In this document: piece by piece, positions 8,200-17,262 of the stretch
How positions within the stretch are numbered: position 1 is the stretch's first letter
Layout of the letters: every line of letters begins with the position of its first letter
Source: Candidatus Obscuribacterales bacterium
GTDB taxonomy: Bacteria > Cyanobacteriota > Vampirovibrionia > Obscuribacterales > Obscuribacteraceae
Length of the DNA stretch: 64,000 nucleotides
Assembly: GCA_031292355.1 (NCBI GenBank)
Contig: JARLHI010000004.1
Coordinates: 124,001-188,000, forward strand
Direction: 5' to 3'
The notes under the pieces: model-generated
What the model saw: only the letters and a program-made list of their open reading frames with translations
Told to the model about the DNA's origin: nothing
Database searches by the model: none
Translations under genes and position numbers: made by a program

Positions 8200-8880
8200 C
8201 TATTCCGTATAAGCCTGGTTGCCGCCGCGCTCTTGAGCACAGTGTAGAAATTCTACCGCTTTATTCAGTAACTCATCGCCTTCACGACCGTGAGTGGGAA
8301 AAGAAACGACACCGACACTGGCTCTCACTTGCAAAAATCTCAATTTATCATTGATAATCTCTTTTTTGATTTTTTCACACAAGCGCGCACCACAAATCGT
8401 AGCGCGAGAAGAATAAGTCTCCGGAAACAGCACAACTACCTGATCGTGCTCAAGACGGGCGGCAATGTCTACGTCTCGAATCACCTTAGAGATGGCGCGA
8501 GTCATTGCTCTAAAGCAATCCTCGATGCAGAGATCGCCGTATTGCTTACCAATGACAGCAAAATCGTCAATTGAAATGACAGCCAGTGAAAGCGGGCGTT
8601 TATAACGTTTCGCTCGACTCAATTCATACTTGAATTTACGTTCGAAAGAACGCTTGCTCAAAAGTCCGGTCTCACGATCGTACAAAACGGCGTCGCCACG
8701 CAACATTTCCTCAAGAGGTCTGGCTTTTCTCGCCTTAGCGATTGTTTGTCTGACTTCTTCGAAGCGAACTCGGCTGACTCGATTCTCTTTCACCTTTTTG
8801 GTGAAAATGTTTTCCCTGGCAAAGCGCTTGATGTGAAAATCATCTTCAGTGCTGAATTGTTCAGAGGAATATTTGTACAT
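8200..8880 (-). CDS. GGDEF-family protein with degenerate active site
   Basis: 226 residues. The C-terminal two thirds match a GGDEF domain: DRETGLLSKRSFERKF, LAVISIDDFAVIGKQYGD, then ASVGVVSFPTHG. The signature itself is lost: where GGDEF should be, residues 144-148 read EHDQV. The allosteric I-site RxxD is kept as RDVD (135-138). An inactive enzyme that still binds c-di-GMP is the likely reading. The N-terminal 60 residues are charged with no membrane segment, so it is cytoplasmic. It probably forms an operon with the next gene at 7658. A second degenerate GGDEF gene lies at 20399. Confidence 0.85.
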   Translation of the reverse strand: MYKYSSEQFSTEDDFHIKRFARENIFTKKVKENRVSRVRFEEVRQTIAKARKARPLEEMLRGDAVLYDRETGLLSKRSFERKFKYELSRAKRYKRPLSLAVISIDDFAVIGKQYGDLCIEDCFRAMTRAISKVIRDVDIAARLEHDQVVVLFPETYSSRATICGARLCEKIKKEIINDKLRFLQVRASVGVVSFPTHGREGDELLNKAVEFLHCAQERGGNQAYTE

Positions 8881-9091
8881 AGGCGCCTGCTTTCAGCGTG
8901 TCTCGAGACCTATAAGGTTGGTCCCATACTTACCTTATGCCCCACCGGTTCAGCCTCAATCGTCGATTTCCGCAAAATTTGACTGCTGCCTGGTCAGTTC
9001 CCAGGGTGGCACTTTGAGTCTGGGTTGGATAGAAACGACACTTTGCACCACCAGTAGTATCAAAAAAGTCCAGTCGTCCGTATTTAGACGC

Positions 9092-9118
9092 AAAAAAAGC
9101 GAGGCGAACCTCGCTTTT
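9092..9118 (-). terminator. Rho-independent terminator of the first RRM gene
   Basis: AAGCGAGG and CCTCGCTT form an 8-bp stem with a four-base loop. On the minus strand it is followed by seven T residues, and on the plus strand by TTTT, so it may stop transcription both ways. It sits 25 bases after the RRM gene stop. Confidence 0.9.
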
Positions 9119-9142
9119 AAAACTTGTTAGCAGTTTTATCGA

Positions 9143-9418
9143 TTACCAGTTGTTACGCTTTGGCGCAGCTTCTCTGGGTCTCGAAGGATTTACAACGATT
9201 TGACGGCCGTCGAGAGTTTGACCGTTGAATTCGCGAACGGCAGCGTCAGCTGCTTCAGCTGTTTCCATTTCAACAAAGCCGAATCCGCGCTTTCTGCCGG
9301 TCTCACGGTCTGTAGGAATGGCAACAGAAACAACCTTGCCAGATCTTGAAAAAGCTTCTTCAAGCTGTTGTTCAGTTGTTTTGAAAGAAAGGTTACCAAC
9401 AAATAGTTTCGTGTTCAT
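9143..9418 (-). CDS. RRM-domain RNA-binding protein (cyanobacterial Rbp type)
   Basis: 91 residues, essentially one RNA-recognition motif: RNP2 is LFVGNL (residues 5-10) and RNP1 is RKRGFGFVEM. The C-terminus is a short basic tail (RPREAAPKRNNW), without a long Gly-rich region. Proteins of this size and type are common in Cyanobacteria, where several are cold-induced and bind mRNA; that role here is by analogy. It is monocistronic, with its own terminator. A close paralog lies at 24335. Confidence 0.92.
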   Translation of the reverse strand: MNTKLFVGNLSFKTTEQQLEEAFSRSGKVVSVAIPTDRETGRKRGFGFVEMETAEAADAAVREFNGQTLDGRQIVVNPSRPREAAPKRNNW

Positions 9419-9717
9419 ATCGTCTCAATTATCTCTATAACTCTCTACAGCAGCTAAACGTTGATCGCTGCTAGGGAAAACCCCACCTGGCAGTATGACA
9501 GATTTTATTCAAGCAGTCCTGAAATACAGGGCAAAAATGAAGATGAAAAAAATAATCTGAGCCTCTTTGCCGCCCTGGCGAAGTTGTTTAAGAGGCCTGA
9601 CCAGCCTCACTTTGCTCGCAAATCCCCCCAAATACGAAAAGAGATGGGGATCGCTCCCCACCTCTATAAATTTCAATGTTTAGACTAAATCAATTTTTCA
9701 ATTGTGTAGCCTAAGAA
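9419..9717. promoter_or_regulatory. Upstream region of the first RRM gene
   Basis: About 300 bases without a credible gene, between the RRM gene and the downstream end of the Thr-rich protein gene. It should hold the RRM promoter and leader. On the minus strand, TATTTCAGG followed by a CT-rich CTTGAA (around 9512-9530) resembles a stretch in the leader of the second RRM gene (about 24680-24700). No clear promoter could be fixed. Confidence 0.3.
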
Positions 9718-10035
9718 TTACTGACCAGTTGTGGTGGTTGTAGTCGTTGTAGTGTCAGTTGCTGGAGCAGCTTTCTTTTTGTGATGCATCATGTGGGCTG
9801 GTGCCAAGAGAACTTTCTTGGTGTCGCGACCAACAGCTTTGACGCCCTTTTCGGTGTCTTTAACCATTGCTTTTGGAGCGCCTTCGACGTCCTTAACAAC
9901 TTTGTTGCCTTTTTTAGGGGCTGGAGTTGTGGTTGTGGTTGTATCGGTTGTGGTTGCTGTATCGGCAGCAAAAGCAATGCCTGTCGTAACTGAGGCTACA
10001 GCGGCTAAAGCCATCAAATTCTTAATTGTGAACAT
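9718..10035 (-). CDS. Small secreted Thr/Lys-rich protein
   Basis: 105 residues with a clear signal peptide (FTIKNLMALAAVASVTTG, cleavage near AFA-AD). The mature part has two Thr runs, one after the signal and one at the C-terminus, flanking a Lys/Val-rich segment with repeated VKD/VGRDTKK motifs. AAGGAGC precedes the start. No family recognised. The low-complexity make-up suggests a small periplasmic or surface protein. Confidence 0.7.
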   Translation of the reverse strand: MFTIKNLMALAAVASVTTGIAFAADTATTTDTTTTTTPAPKKGNKVVKDVEGAPKAMVKDTEKGVKAVGRDTKKVLLAPAHMMHHKKKAAPATDTTTTTTTTTGQ

Positions 10036-10177
10036 TTCGAGCTCCTTGAGGGTTCGGTGCCGGGCGGACTAAATCGCTGCCAGCTACACGCCTTACATTT
10101 TGCCCGACTCTTGTAAGTAATTTGTTATGACATGGAAAGATTACGTTGTGTCGAGCTAAACATTCCAACTAACTAAC

Positions 10178-11428
10178 CTAAATGTCGGTCAATTGTTCAA
10201 GATAGTCTCTATCTGTTCTATATATAACTTGACGACCACCCGACAAGCGATTTTCCCCACGGATCCTCTCAACATCCTCGAGACTAGCTCTCAGTTGCTC
10301 ATCGGGGTCACCAATCAGTCGTTCGTAGTGCCGGCGAACCTGGTTGCGTTTTCTCACGCCGCGATTCAAATGTTTGACCACAAAAAACCGTACAGCTGGG
10401 ATAAACAAAAAGAGACAACCGTAAACAGCAAAGAAAGTAAAAAGTCCCAGGTGATGCAATTGAGTGCCTTTTACGGAAAGGATCAAAACAATAAACAAAA
10501 AAGCACCCAGAATACTGCTGAAAGCAAGCATCAGCACCGGATTGGTTTGGCTCCAAGTCAATCCAGTAAATTGCCATTCTCTTTCTTCTAGCAAAGCATT
10601 CACGTGCACGTAATTATCCACATCGCTGCGAGCAGCCATACTGGGAAAGATGTAGGCGATGCGCGAATTTTCGAGCACCGTCGGGTAGCCGCCAAATTTA
10701 TGCAGAATTTGGAAAATACCCTTATCGTCGTCTGATTGAGAGGCTGCATAGGGCGCAAGATGTTCAGGTAAAACAATGCCCTCATTTAGTCTTATTACTT
10801 GCGCGATCAACTGCAAACGCTGGGTTTCAATATCAGCATTAGGATTGCCTGGACCAAATAAAAACAAATAGCAATTCATCAAAAATGGTCTGATATTCAA
10901 ACCACTACTCTTTTTAGCTGTTGGGTCCTGCCCCGATTGCAAACTGTTCTGCCCATCAGGCAAATGGATAGTTTGCTCCGACGAGATCCATTTGAACAAG
11001 GAGAAAAATTCCACCCACATCTTGCGCATTCCTTCGAAATCATTTGCGTAAGCATAAAAAATGGTGCGACATATGCCGGCCACGACGAAGATACATACGA
11101 CCGAGACGAGCAATATCAAGCCAAATGAAATTTTAAATAGGAATGAGACTAATTCAGTGGCAGCGGCTGCGCCTTTTGAAAGAATGAGACCGAGTCCGCG
11201 TCCAAAAAATTGATAATAAAGATGTACCGGGAAGCAATATCGAACCAGACCATCATCGCAAACTTGCAGACTTGAAGCAGATTTTGCCGCAATAGAAGCA
11301 AGGAGTCTCGATACGACATCAATGGAAAGACCTGTGCGCGCAACGACATCTGCGATCGTCACCTTAAATCCAAGATCTTGAATCACCTGGAGTACTTTCT
11401 TTTCATCGCTAGAAGATGAATTTGTCAA
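10178..11428 (-). CDS. Membrane protein with HTH-like N-terminus, resembles cyanobacterial/plastid At5g03900-type family
   Basis: 416 residues. The first 70 residues look like a winged helix (VLQVIQDLGFKVTIADVVARTGLSIDVVSRLL), then one or two membrane helices (about 95-120), a cytoplasmic-looking stretch with a second similar motif (ILHKFGGYPTVLENSRIAYIFP), two more membrane helices (about 300-350) and a basic C-terminus. This order of parts reminds me of an uncharacterised family shared by cyanobacteria and plant plastids, in which the Arabidopsis member is named after iron-sulfur biosynthesis. The match is from memory. No strong ribosome site precedes the start. Confidence 0.55.
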   Translation of the reverse strand: MTNSSSSDEKKVLQVIQDLGFKVTIADVVARTGLSIDVVSRLLASIAAKSASSLQVCDDGLVRYCFPVHLYYQFFGRGLGLILSKGAAAATELVSFLFKISFGLILLVSVVCIFVVAGICRTIFYAYANDFEGMRKMWVEFFSLFKWISSEQTIHLPDGQNSLQSGQDPTAKKSSGLNIRPFLMNCYLFLFGPGNPNADIETQRLQLIAQVIRLNEGIVLPEHLAPYAASQSDDDKGIFQILHKFGGYPTVLENSRIAYIFPSMAARSDVDNYVHVNALLEEREWQFTGLTWSQTNPVLMLAFSSILGAFLFIVLILSVKGTQLHHLGLFTFFAVYGCLFLFIPAVRFFVVKHLNRGVRKRNQVRRHYERLIGDPDEQLRASLEDVERIRGENRLSGGRQVIYRTDRDYLEQLTDI

Positions 11429-11776
11429 TTTTGATTATTCAGTTTGATTTTTCAGTGGGATTTAGTCGAATACTGTAAATGAATTGACGCCAGACCATGG
11501 TACCAAACGCCCCTGCTCTCTTGGCAATCATACCCACTCCGGCGTCGCGAGTCATAATTTGCCCACTCGACCAAATAAAAACTGCTCACCGCCAATCAAA
11601 ATCCAGTCCAGAATCCTTCAAAAGCCCACTAGTAAGGAACATTACTGGACAATCCACTGTCTTTTAGTTTAGTTTGTCGTCTGCTTGAAATAGTGATATC
11701 TTGACCGCAAGCAAAGATGAGTAACAATTGTTGCTGGGTCAAGAATTGTCAGACTACTTGTAAAGGAAATGTCTCT
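11429..11776. promoter_or_regulatory. Divergent intergenic region with candidate promoter
   Basis: About 350 bases separate the membrane protein gene from the Pro/Gln-repeat gene. On the plus strand TTGTCG (11674-11679), 17 bases, then TATCTT (11697-11702) make a fair sigma-70-type promoter for the repeat protein gene. Nothing else recognisable. Confidence 0.35.
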
Positions 11777-12961
11777 ATGCGGTGCCTTGAAAGTAAAAAA
11801 GTTCTGCTGGAATACGCAAAGACGACTCACACCTGTCGACTGCACCTGGTATCGCCGGCAGTGGCAATGCTAATTGCTTGCACTCTTCAACTTACATCCT
11901 TTGCCCAATCCCCTTCAACTGCTGTCGCAACTCCAGCAACCGGTTACGAACAACCGTCTTATGCTGCGCCGCCACAAGCGCCAGCTCAAGCACCACCACA
12001 AGGGCAGTACCAGCCACCACAAGGACAGTATCAGCCGCCACAAGGGCAGTATCAACCGCCCCAAGGACAGTATCAACCGCCCCAAGGACAGTATCAACCT
12101 CCCCAAGGGCAATATCAACCGCCTCCACAAGAGCAATATCAGCCGCCCCAAGGGCAATATCAACCGCCGCAAGGGCAGTACCAACCACCTCCTGGGCAAT
12201 ACCAACAGCCTCAATACAGTGTGCCGGCCAATGGCTACCCACCACAAGGTTATGGTCAGGCGCCCCCGCAATACGGGCAGCCCCAAGCCTATGGGCAACC
12301 GCCCTATGGCGCCCAACCACAATTTCAACAGGGCGGGGTTGCCTATGCGCAAGCAGGAACGACAATCTCAGTGGCATTGAGAACCTCCATTTCGACACAG
12401 GTAGCCAAAGAAGGCGATTTCATCGAGGCAGCTGTCACGCAAGCGGTGCCTCTCGGTGGTTATGCTTCGATTCCAGCCGGATCTGTCGTCGCCGGGCAAA
12501 TTACCTCGGCTGAAGCCGGTCGCCGCTTAAGTCGCTCTGGCGCTTTAAGTATTACATTCAATCAACTGCGTCTTCCTTCAGGCGTTACAGTTCCCATTCA
12601 GGCGCATCTTGCCTCAGGTGTTGGCAAATACAAAGAAAAGGATAACGGTCAATTGCGCGGCGAGGGTGGCAAGGCTAAACTCGGTCAAACAGCCATTAGA
12701 GGCGGTCTCGGCGCAGGTCTTGGAGCAGCGCTAGGAACCGGCGTAGGCGCCATCGCCGGTGGTGGTTATGGAGCAGGCATGGGTGCGTGGTCTGGTGCTG
12801 CTATTGGTGGCGGTCTCGGTGTAGGCGATATGCTTTTACGCAAAGGGCGTGATGTCACCATTCAATCGGGTACGACGATGGATATTCAGCTGGACCAGCC
12901 AGTCAGCATTCCTGACGCGAATGGCACTGTGCAACAGCCGGCAACTGGCGGCGTGTTTTAA
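11777..12961 (+). CDS. Secreted Pro/Gln-repeat protein with C-terminal glycine zipper
   Basis: 394 residues from ATG 11777 (AAAGGAA upstream; the frame is open to 11717 without a better start). A basic N-terminus leads to a signal peptide ending near SFAQS. About 70 residues of QGQYQPP repeats and further Pro/Tyr/Gln-rich sequence follow. The C-terminal 200 residues form a beta-rich domain (TTISVALRTSISTQVAKEGD, IPAGSVVAGQI) and a Gly-rich segment with GxxxG spacing that could insert in a membrane. The layout resembles outer-membrane or cell-surface proteins; no enzyme motif is visible. It ends one base from the convergent TPR gene. Confidence 0.75.
   Translation: MRCLESKKVLLEYAKTTHTCRLHLVSPAVAMLIACTLQLTSFAQSPSTAVATPATGYEQPSYAAPPQAPAQAPPQGQYQPPQGQYQPPQGQYQPPQGQYQPPQGQYQPPQGQYQPPPQEQYQPPQGQYQPPQGQYQPPPGQYQQPQYSVPANGYPPQGYGQAPPQYGQPQAYGQPPYGAQPQFQQGGVAYAQAGTTISVALRTSISTQVAKEGDFIEAAVTQAVPLGGYASIPAGSVVAGQITSAEAGRRLSRSGALSITFNQLRLPSGVTVPIQAHLASGVGKYKEKDNGQLRGEGGKAKLGQTAIRGGLGAGLGAALGTGVGAIAGGGYGAGMGAWSGAAIGGGLGVGDMLLRKGRDVTIQSGTTMDIQLDQPVSIPDANGTVQQPATGGVF
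11998..12210 (+). repeat. 21-bp tandem repeat encoding QGQYQPP
   Basis: About nine in-frame units of 21 bases (one or two with an extra or changed codon) encode QGQYQPP. Units differ mainly at synonymous positions, so the protein repeat is under selection or recently expanded. Confidence 0.85.
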
Positions 12962-12962
12962 A

Positions 12963-14054
12963 TTAACCGCGAATATCGCGGGCTCGAGCGGCTAGTTTCT
13001 TGGCTTCCAATTTTCGATTGCTCTTCACGAGCGCCTCGGAATAACTATCTAAGATCGGCGCAAGAGACAGATGCTGAGGTCCATTAGTCTTTTCAAATAC
13101 AGTCAAAGCCTGGCCAAGATTAGTAGCTGCCTCAGAACATCTACCCTGTTTGAGCAAAAATGTGCCAAGGGCAAGATGCGCGTTAGCGCTCAATGTGCTT
13201 TGCTTTCCATAGGACTTTTCGGCAATTGCCACTTCTTTTTTGAACAGTTCTTCAGCTTCTTTTACCTCGCCCGCGCGAGCGTAACAGTCGGCGTATTCAT
13301 CAAGTTTAGCTAGCGACGCGGCATTTTGTTCGCCCTGAGCTTTGATAGACACATCAAGCGCACGTTTAAAGTATGGTTCAGCCAAAGAAAACTTGTTTTC
13401 CGCAAGATAAGTTTTAGCCAGATGTTCATAACTGCTAGCCAGAGCAGCGTGGTCTGCAGGCAACGTTTTTTCGCGAATAGCAAGCGCCGTTTTAAATAAA
13501 TCCTCAGCCAGAGCCAGTTTATTGGCAGATTTCAAAGAGCCACCAAGATTATCGAACAAAATGGCCATGTCTAGATCTTCAGCTGGATTGTCTTGTCTTG
13601 GCAGAATCACAGTCTGACCAAAAGAATTGAGTTTGACGATGAGAGGTTCGGCGCGATTCATCTGCCCGTGCACAATGTAAAACTGACATAGCTTGCCTAC
13701 GCTCATTATTACTTCTGGATTTTGTCCGCCCAGACAATTTTGTTTGATCAATATAGCCTTTTCAAATAAAGGTTGAGCTTTCAAAGGTTGATTACGAGCG
13801 ACATACAACACGCCAAGATTAGTCAAACTGCCAGCAACTCGTAAATCTTGAGGCTCAAGAGATTCGCTTTCTTTGACCGCCAGCTTAAACATACGCTCAG
13901 CCAGCCCGAAGTTGCCTTCCTGCAGCGCTGCGGCTCCCGATCGGCTGTACTTCTGCCACTCGACCTCACCGGCTGAAGCAGAGCTGCAAATATTGCTCGC
14001 TGCAATTAAGCAATAAAGAACAAGTGTCTTTTTTGTCAATTTTGCAATTTCCAT
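12963..14054 (-). CDS. Secreted TPR protein
   Basis: 363 residues from ATG 14054, which has GAAG upstream; the frame extends to 14108. A signal peptide (LVLYCLIAASNICSSASA) is followed by at least six TPR-like repeats of about 42 residues of the kinesin-light-chain type (LTNLGVLYVARNQPLKAQPLFEKAI, YEHLAKTYLAENKFSLAEPYFKRAL). Such repeats bind proteins, so this is probably a periplasmic scaffold. Several relatives occur in the window (19766, 26356, 57601, 59347). No catalytic domain. Confidence 0.85.
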   Translation of the reverse strand: MEIAKLTKKTLVLYCLIAASNICSSASAGEVEWQKYSRSGAAALQEGNFGLAERMFKLAVKESESLEPQDLRVAGSLTNLGVLYVARNQPLKAQPLFEKAILIKQNCLGGQNPEVIMSVGKLCQFYIVHGQMNRAEPLIVKLNSFGQTVILPRQDNPAEDLDMAILFDNLGGSLKSANKLALAEDLFKTALAIREKTLPADHAALASSYEHLAKTYLAENKFSLAEPYFKRALDVSIKAQGEQNAASLAKLDEYADCYARAGEVKEAEELFKKEVAIAEKSYGKQSTLSANAHLALGTFLLKQGRCSEAATNLGQALTVFEKTNGPQHLSLAPILDSYSEALVKSNRKLEAKKLAARARDIRG

Positions 14055-14450
14055 TTTAATTTCTTCAGGCACCGTATTTAGTGGCTTAATCAGATTGAAA
14101 TTCAACAAACAAAACAGTTAGGGGGCAGGCCAGGCAATATTTCAACCCACTCTATCAATTTCTAACTCAATTATAGTGCTCAAAGCGCGGTTGCAGAGAG
14201 TCAACTTCGTCTACAGCAGTGTCGAGATTGTTGATTTAATGCAAGTTCTATATACAAAAAGCATCCAAGCAGCGCTAATAGAAAGATTCTCGCCGCCCCT
14301 AGCTTTAATGACAACCAAAATTCCCACCGTACACCCTTGAAACATTTAACGCGAAAGCCTTAAGCAATCAGCAATCTTAGCGAATAATCCGGTATCTTTA
14401 GTATCGGATTAAACTTCAGTCCAGACTAAAGACAATTTAGAGAAATAAAG
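14055..14450. promoter_or_regulatory. Divergent intergenic region upstream of the M16 protease
   Basis: Nearly 400 bases without a gene between divergent TPR and protease genes. The only structure I see is an inverted repeat AATCCG...CGGATT (14386-14410) about 40 bases before the protease start, a possible operator. No convincing promoter boxes. Confidence 0.3.
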
Positions 14451-17240
14451 ATGAGCATTACAGAGACAGGCGCGGGCAAGACCTCCAAAACTTCGAATCG
14501 CAAACAAAGCGATAAGGTTGAGAAAATCACCGAAGAACATGGAGTAGCTGAATACAGATTGCCCAACGGGCTTAAGGTTCTGCTTGTCGAGAACACGACG
14601 GCGCCCGTAATCACTCTGCTTGTCCTTTACAAAGTCGGCAGTCGCAACGAAGGCGTCGGCTATACAGGCTCGACTCACTTTCTCGAACACATGCTCTTTA
14701 AAGGCACAAAAGAACATAATCCAGAAAACGGCAACGGCATAGATGATTTGCTCACTCAAATCGGCGCTTATTGGAACGCTACAACCTGGTTCGATCGCAC
14801 GAGTTACTTTGAAGTTGTGCCTAATGAATATACCGAGTTATGCATCGAGCTAGAGGCCGATCGCATGCGCAACCTCTTGCTCAGACAAGAAGACCACGAT
14901 TCAGAAATGTCTGTTGTGCGCAATGAGCTGGAGCGCGGCGAAAATTATCCAGAAGACGCTCTAGAAAAAGAAATTTATGCTGTGGCATTTCGCGAACACC
15001 CATATCATCATCCGACAATCGGCTGGCGCTCGGACGTTGAGGGCGTGCCCATGGACAGACTGCGCGAATTCTATAACACTTTTTACTGGCCCGATAACGC
15101 CACAGTCATTCTCGTTGGCGACTTCGAAAGCTCAAAAGCAATGGAGATGATGCAAAAGCATTTTGGCAAATTGCCCAAAGCGCCAAAACCAATTCCCACA
15201 GTCTATACAGTTGAACCGGCTCAAGAAGGCGAGCGCCGCCTGGAGATTAATCGAGCCGGCGACCTGCCTCGATACTGGATGGCTTTCCACGTTCCTGAAG
15301 CCGCTCACAAAGACACTTATGCGCTTGCTGCGTTGCGTCATATTCTCGGCAGTGCCTACGAACGCTCGAGTCGCTTGTACAAAGCCTTAATCGACACCTC
15401 GCTTGCTTCAGACGTTTTTGCTCGACATGACGATCTGCGCGACCCGGGTCTGTTCATTATCGGCACCACAATGAATCCAGGCATTGAAATAGCCGCAGTG
15501 GAAGAGGTACTCGAAAAGGAAATTGCCAAAATAGCTTCTGAAGCAGTCGAAACCGCTGAATTAGATCGCGCCAAAAGTGCGAATCGAAAAGGCACCATAT
15601 TGTCGCAAGCCGATCCAAGCTCACTTGCTTTCATGCTCGGTGAAGCAGAGTCAAAAGCAGACTGGCACTGGCTCATGGAATATGACGATAATTTCGACAA
15701 AGTGACCGCGCAGGACATCATGCGCGTTGCAAAAAAATATCTAGTCAAAATCAATCGCACAGTGGGCACATTCATACCTAAACACGACCAAGGTGACAGC
15801 GGTGAAGAATCAGCAGATGAACATTGCGAAGATCATGACGATGATGAATGTGACTCCTCAGCAGATGCCGTGTCCGGTGAAGACGCCAAAGAGCTGACTC
15901 CTGAGAATCTCAAAGAAATGCTCGCGTTGCGTCCGCCTATGGTGAAAGTAGAAAAAGGCGAAAAGCGTGTCTGGACCTTTGGCGAAAAAACTATCAAAAC
16001 TGTGTTGCCCAACGGTCTGACATTGGTTTATCTAGCCAATCGCGGGACTGGATCAGTCGGTATCAGCTGCATTCTCAAAGCCGGAAAATTCTTCAGTCGC
16101 CGATCGAACGAAAATTTGTCTGAGGTTGTAGCCGATCTTCTCACTAAAGGAACCGCTAATTATTCGAAGCTGCAGATCGCTGAAAAACTTGAAAATATGG
16201 GAATCTCTGGTTCCCTGGAATTTTCTACCGACAACTATCGAGCGGCCTTTGGCACGCATGTGGTGACGGAAGACATGCCCGAGTTCATGAAAATGCTGGC
16301 CGATGTTATGCGACGACCTCTCTTTCTCGATGACGAGCTTTCTAAAACTAAAGTTGAGTGGCAGGCCCGCTGTGCTGAAGCCGTCGTAAACACCAAGATG
16401 CAAGCCTGGAATCGTGTCAGACGAACCATTTACGCACCTGAACATCCCTTCTACGAAAAGACTTTCGAAGAGCAATTAAGCGATTTGATGTCCATTCAAT
16501 CCGATCACCTACAAAGCGCTCATGCTTCACTGTATAGCCCTAAATCCACAATTATCACAATAGTCGGTGATATGGACCATGATGAAGCTGTTCGTTTGGT
16601 TAGCGAAAACTTTGGTGACTGGCAAGGAAACGCACCCGAGCCGATTTTCATCGAACAGGCGCCATTGCCCAAAGCTAGCAAGCGCATCGAAATTGCCCTC
16701 GCCGATAAAAAAAGCACCGACGTTGTTATCGCTCACCCTACCGACCTGCGCCGCACCGGTGCCGATTTCTATGCAGCGAAACTAGCAAACGCAGCTCTTG
16801 GTCAAGACACCATCACTTCTCGACTGGGCAATGTAGTGCGCGACAAAGCCGGTTTGACTTATGGCATTCATTCGGCTTTTAGTGATACCGCATTTGGTAG
16901 CGCACCATGGTCGATAACATTTTCAGTTAATCCAGTCAATGTCGACCGCTCCCTGTCGCTTGTCACTGAAGTTGTCGCTGATTATCTTGAAAATGGCATT
17001 AGCGCCGATGAACTGGCTAAGGAATCAGGACGAGCCGTCGGCTCATTTGCAGTAGGATTGGCATCATCACTAGGAATGGCTAGAGCACTCGCAGAATTCG
17101 AATTTCTTGGACTTGGTGCAACCGCCCTCGATCAGGTGGTCGAACAATACGGTAACGTTTCAAAAGAAGAAGTTGACGCGGCTATGCGGAAGTATTTCCA
17201 CCCGACAAACGCCGTCACAGCAATTGCTGGAACTTTTTAG
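14451..17240 (+). CDS. M16-family zinc metalloprotease, two-domain
   Basis: 929 residues, the length of a full two-lobe M16 peptidase (PqqL / pitrilysin type). The N-terminal lobe has the inverted zinc motif HFLEH (76-80), with a downstream glutamate in VVRNE (about 160) as likely third ligand. The C-terminal lobe (from about residue 495, KTVLPNGLTLVYL) has the same fold pattern but no zinc motif, as is usual. The lobes are joined by a very acidic linker (about 445-485). There is no signal peptide, so it is probably cytoplasmic and degrades peptides. Single gene, divergent from the TPR gene. Confidence 0.9.
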   Translation: MSITETGAGKTSKTSNRKQSDKVEKITEEHGVAEYRLPNGLKVLLVENTTAPVITLLVLYKVGSRNEGVGYTGSTHFLEHMLFKGTKEHNPENGNGIDDLLTQIGAYWNATTWFDRTSYFEVVPNEYTELCIELEADRMRNLLLRQEDHDSEMSVVRNELERGENYPEDALEKEIYAVAFREHPYHHPTIGWRSDVEGVPMDRLREFYNTFYWPDNATVILVGDFESSKAMEMMQKHFGKLPKAPKPIPTVYTVEPAQEGERRLEINRAGDLPRYWMAFHVPEAAHKDTYALAALRHILGSAYERSSRLYKALIDTSLASDVFARHDDLRDPGLFIIGTTMNPGIEIAAVEEVLEKEIAKIASEAVETAELDRAKSANRKGTILSQADPSSLAFMLGEAESKADWHWLMEYDDNFDKVTAQDIMRVAKKYLVKINRTVGTFIPKHDQGDSGEESADEHCEDHDDDECDSSADAVSGEDAKELTPENLKEMLALRPPMVKVEKGEKRVWTFGEKTIKTVLPNGLTLVYLANRGTGSVGISCILKAGKFFSRRSNENLSEVVADLLTKGTANYSKLQIAEKLENMGISGSLEFSTDNYRAAFGTHVVTEDMPEFMKMLADVMRRPLFLDDELSKTKVEWQARCAEAVVNTKMQAWNRVRRTIYAPEHPFYEKTFEEQLSDLMSIQSDHLQSAHASLYSPKSTIITIVGDMDHDEAVRLVSENFGDWQGNAPEPIFIEQAPLPKASKRIEIALADKKSTDVVIAHPTDLRRTGADFYAAKLANAALGQDTITSRLGNVVRDKAGLTYGIHSAFSDTAFGSAPWSITFSVNPVNVDRSLSLVTEVVADYLENGISADELAKESGRAVGSFAVGLASSLGMARALAEFEFLGLGATALDQVVEQYGNVSKEEVDAAMRKYFHPTNAVTAIAGTF

Positions 17241-17262
17241 TTCATAAGCTAGTTCGTCCCTA

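Noticed and set aside
9461..9688. 75-codon plus-strand frame upstream of the RRM gene
   Set aside because: No ribosome site; lies over the RRM leader.
11998..12210. CRISPR-like array
   Set aside because: Units are contiguous, coding and without spacers; the same holds for the GGGGD and PGQM repeats.
11878..12513. Several long frames on both strands over the QGQYQPP repeat
   Set aside because: A 21-base repeat stays open in all frames. Only the frame with signal peptide and C-terminal domain is supported.
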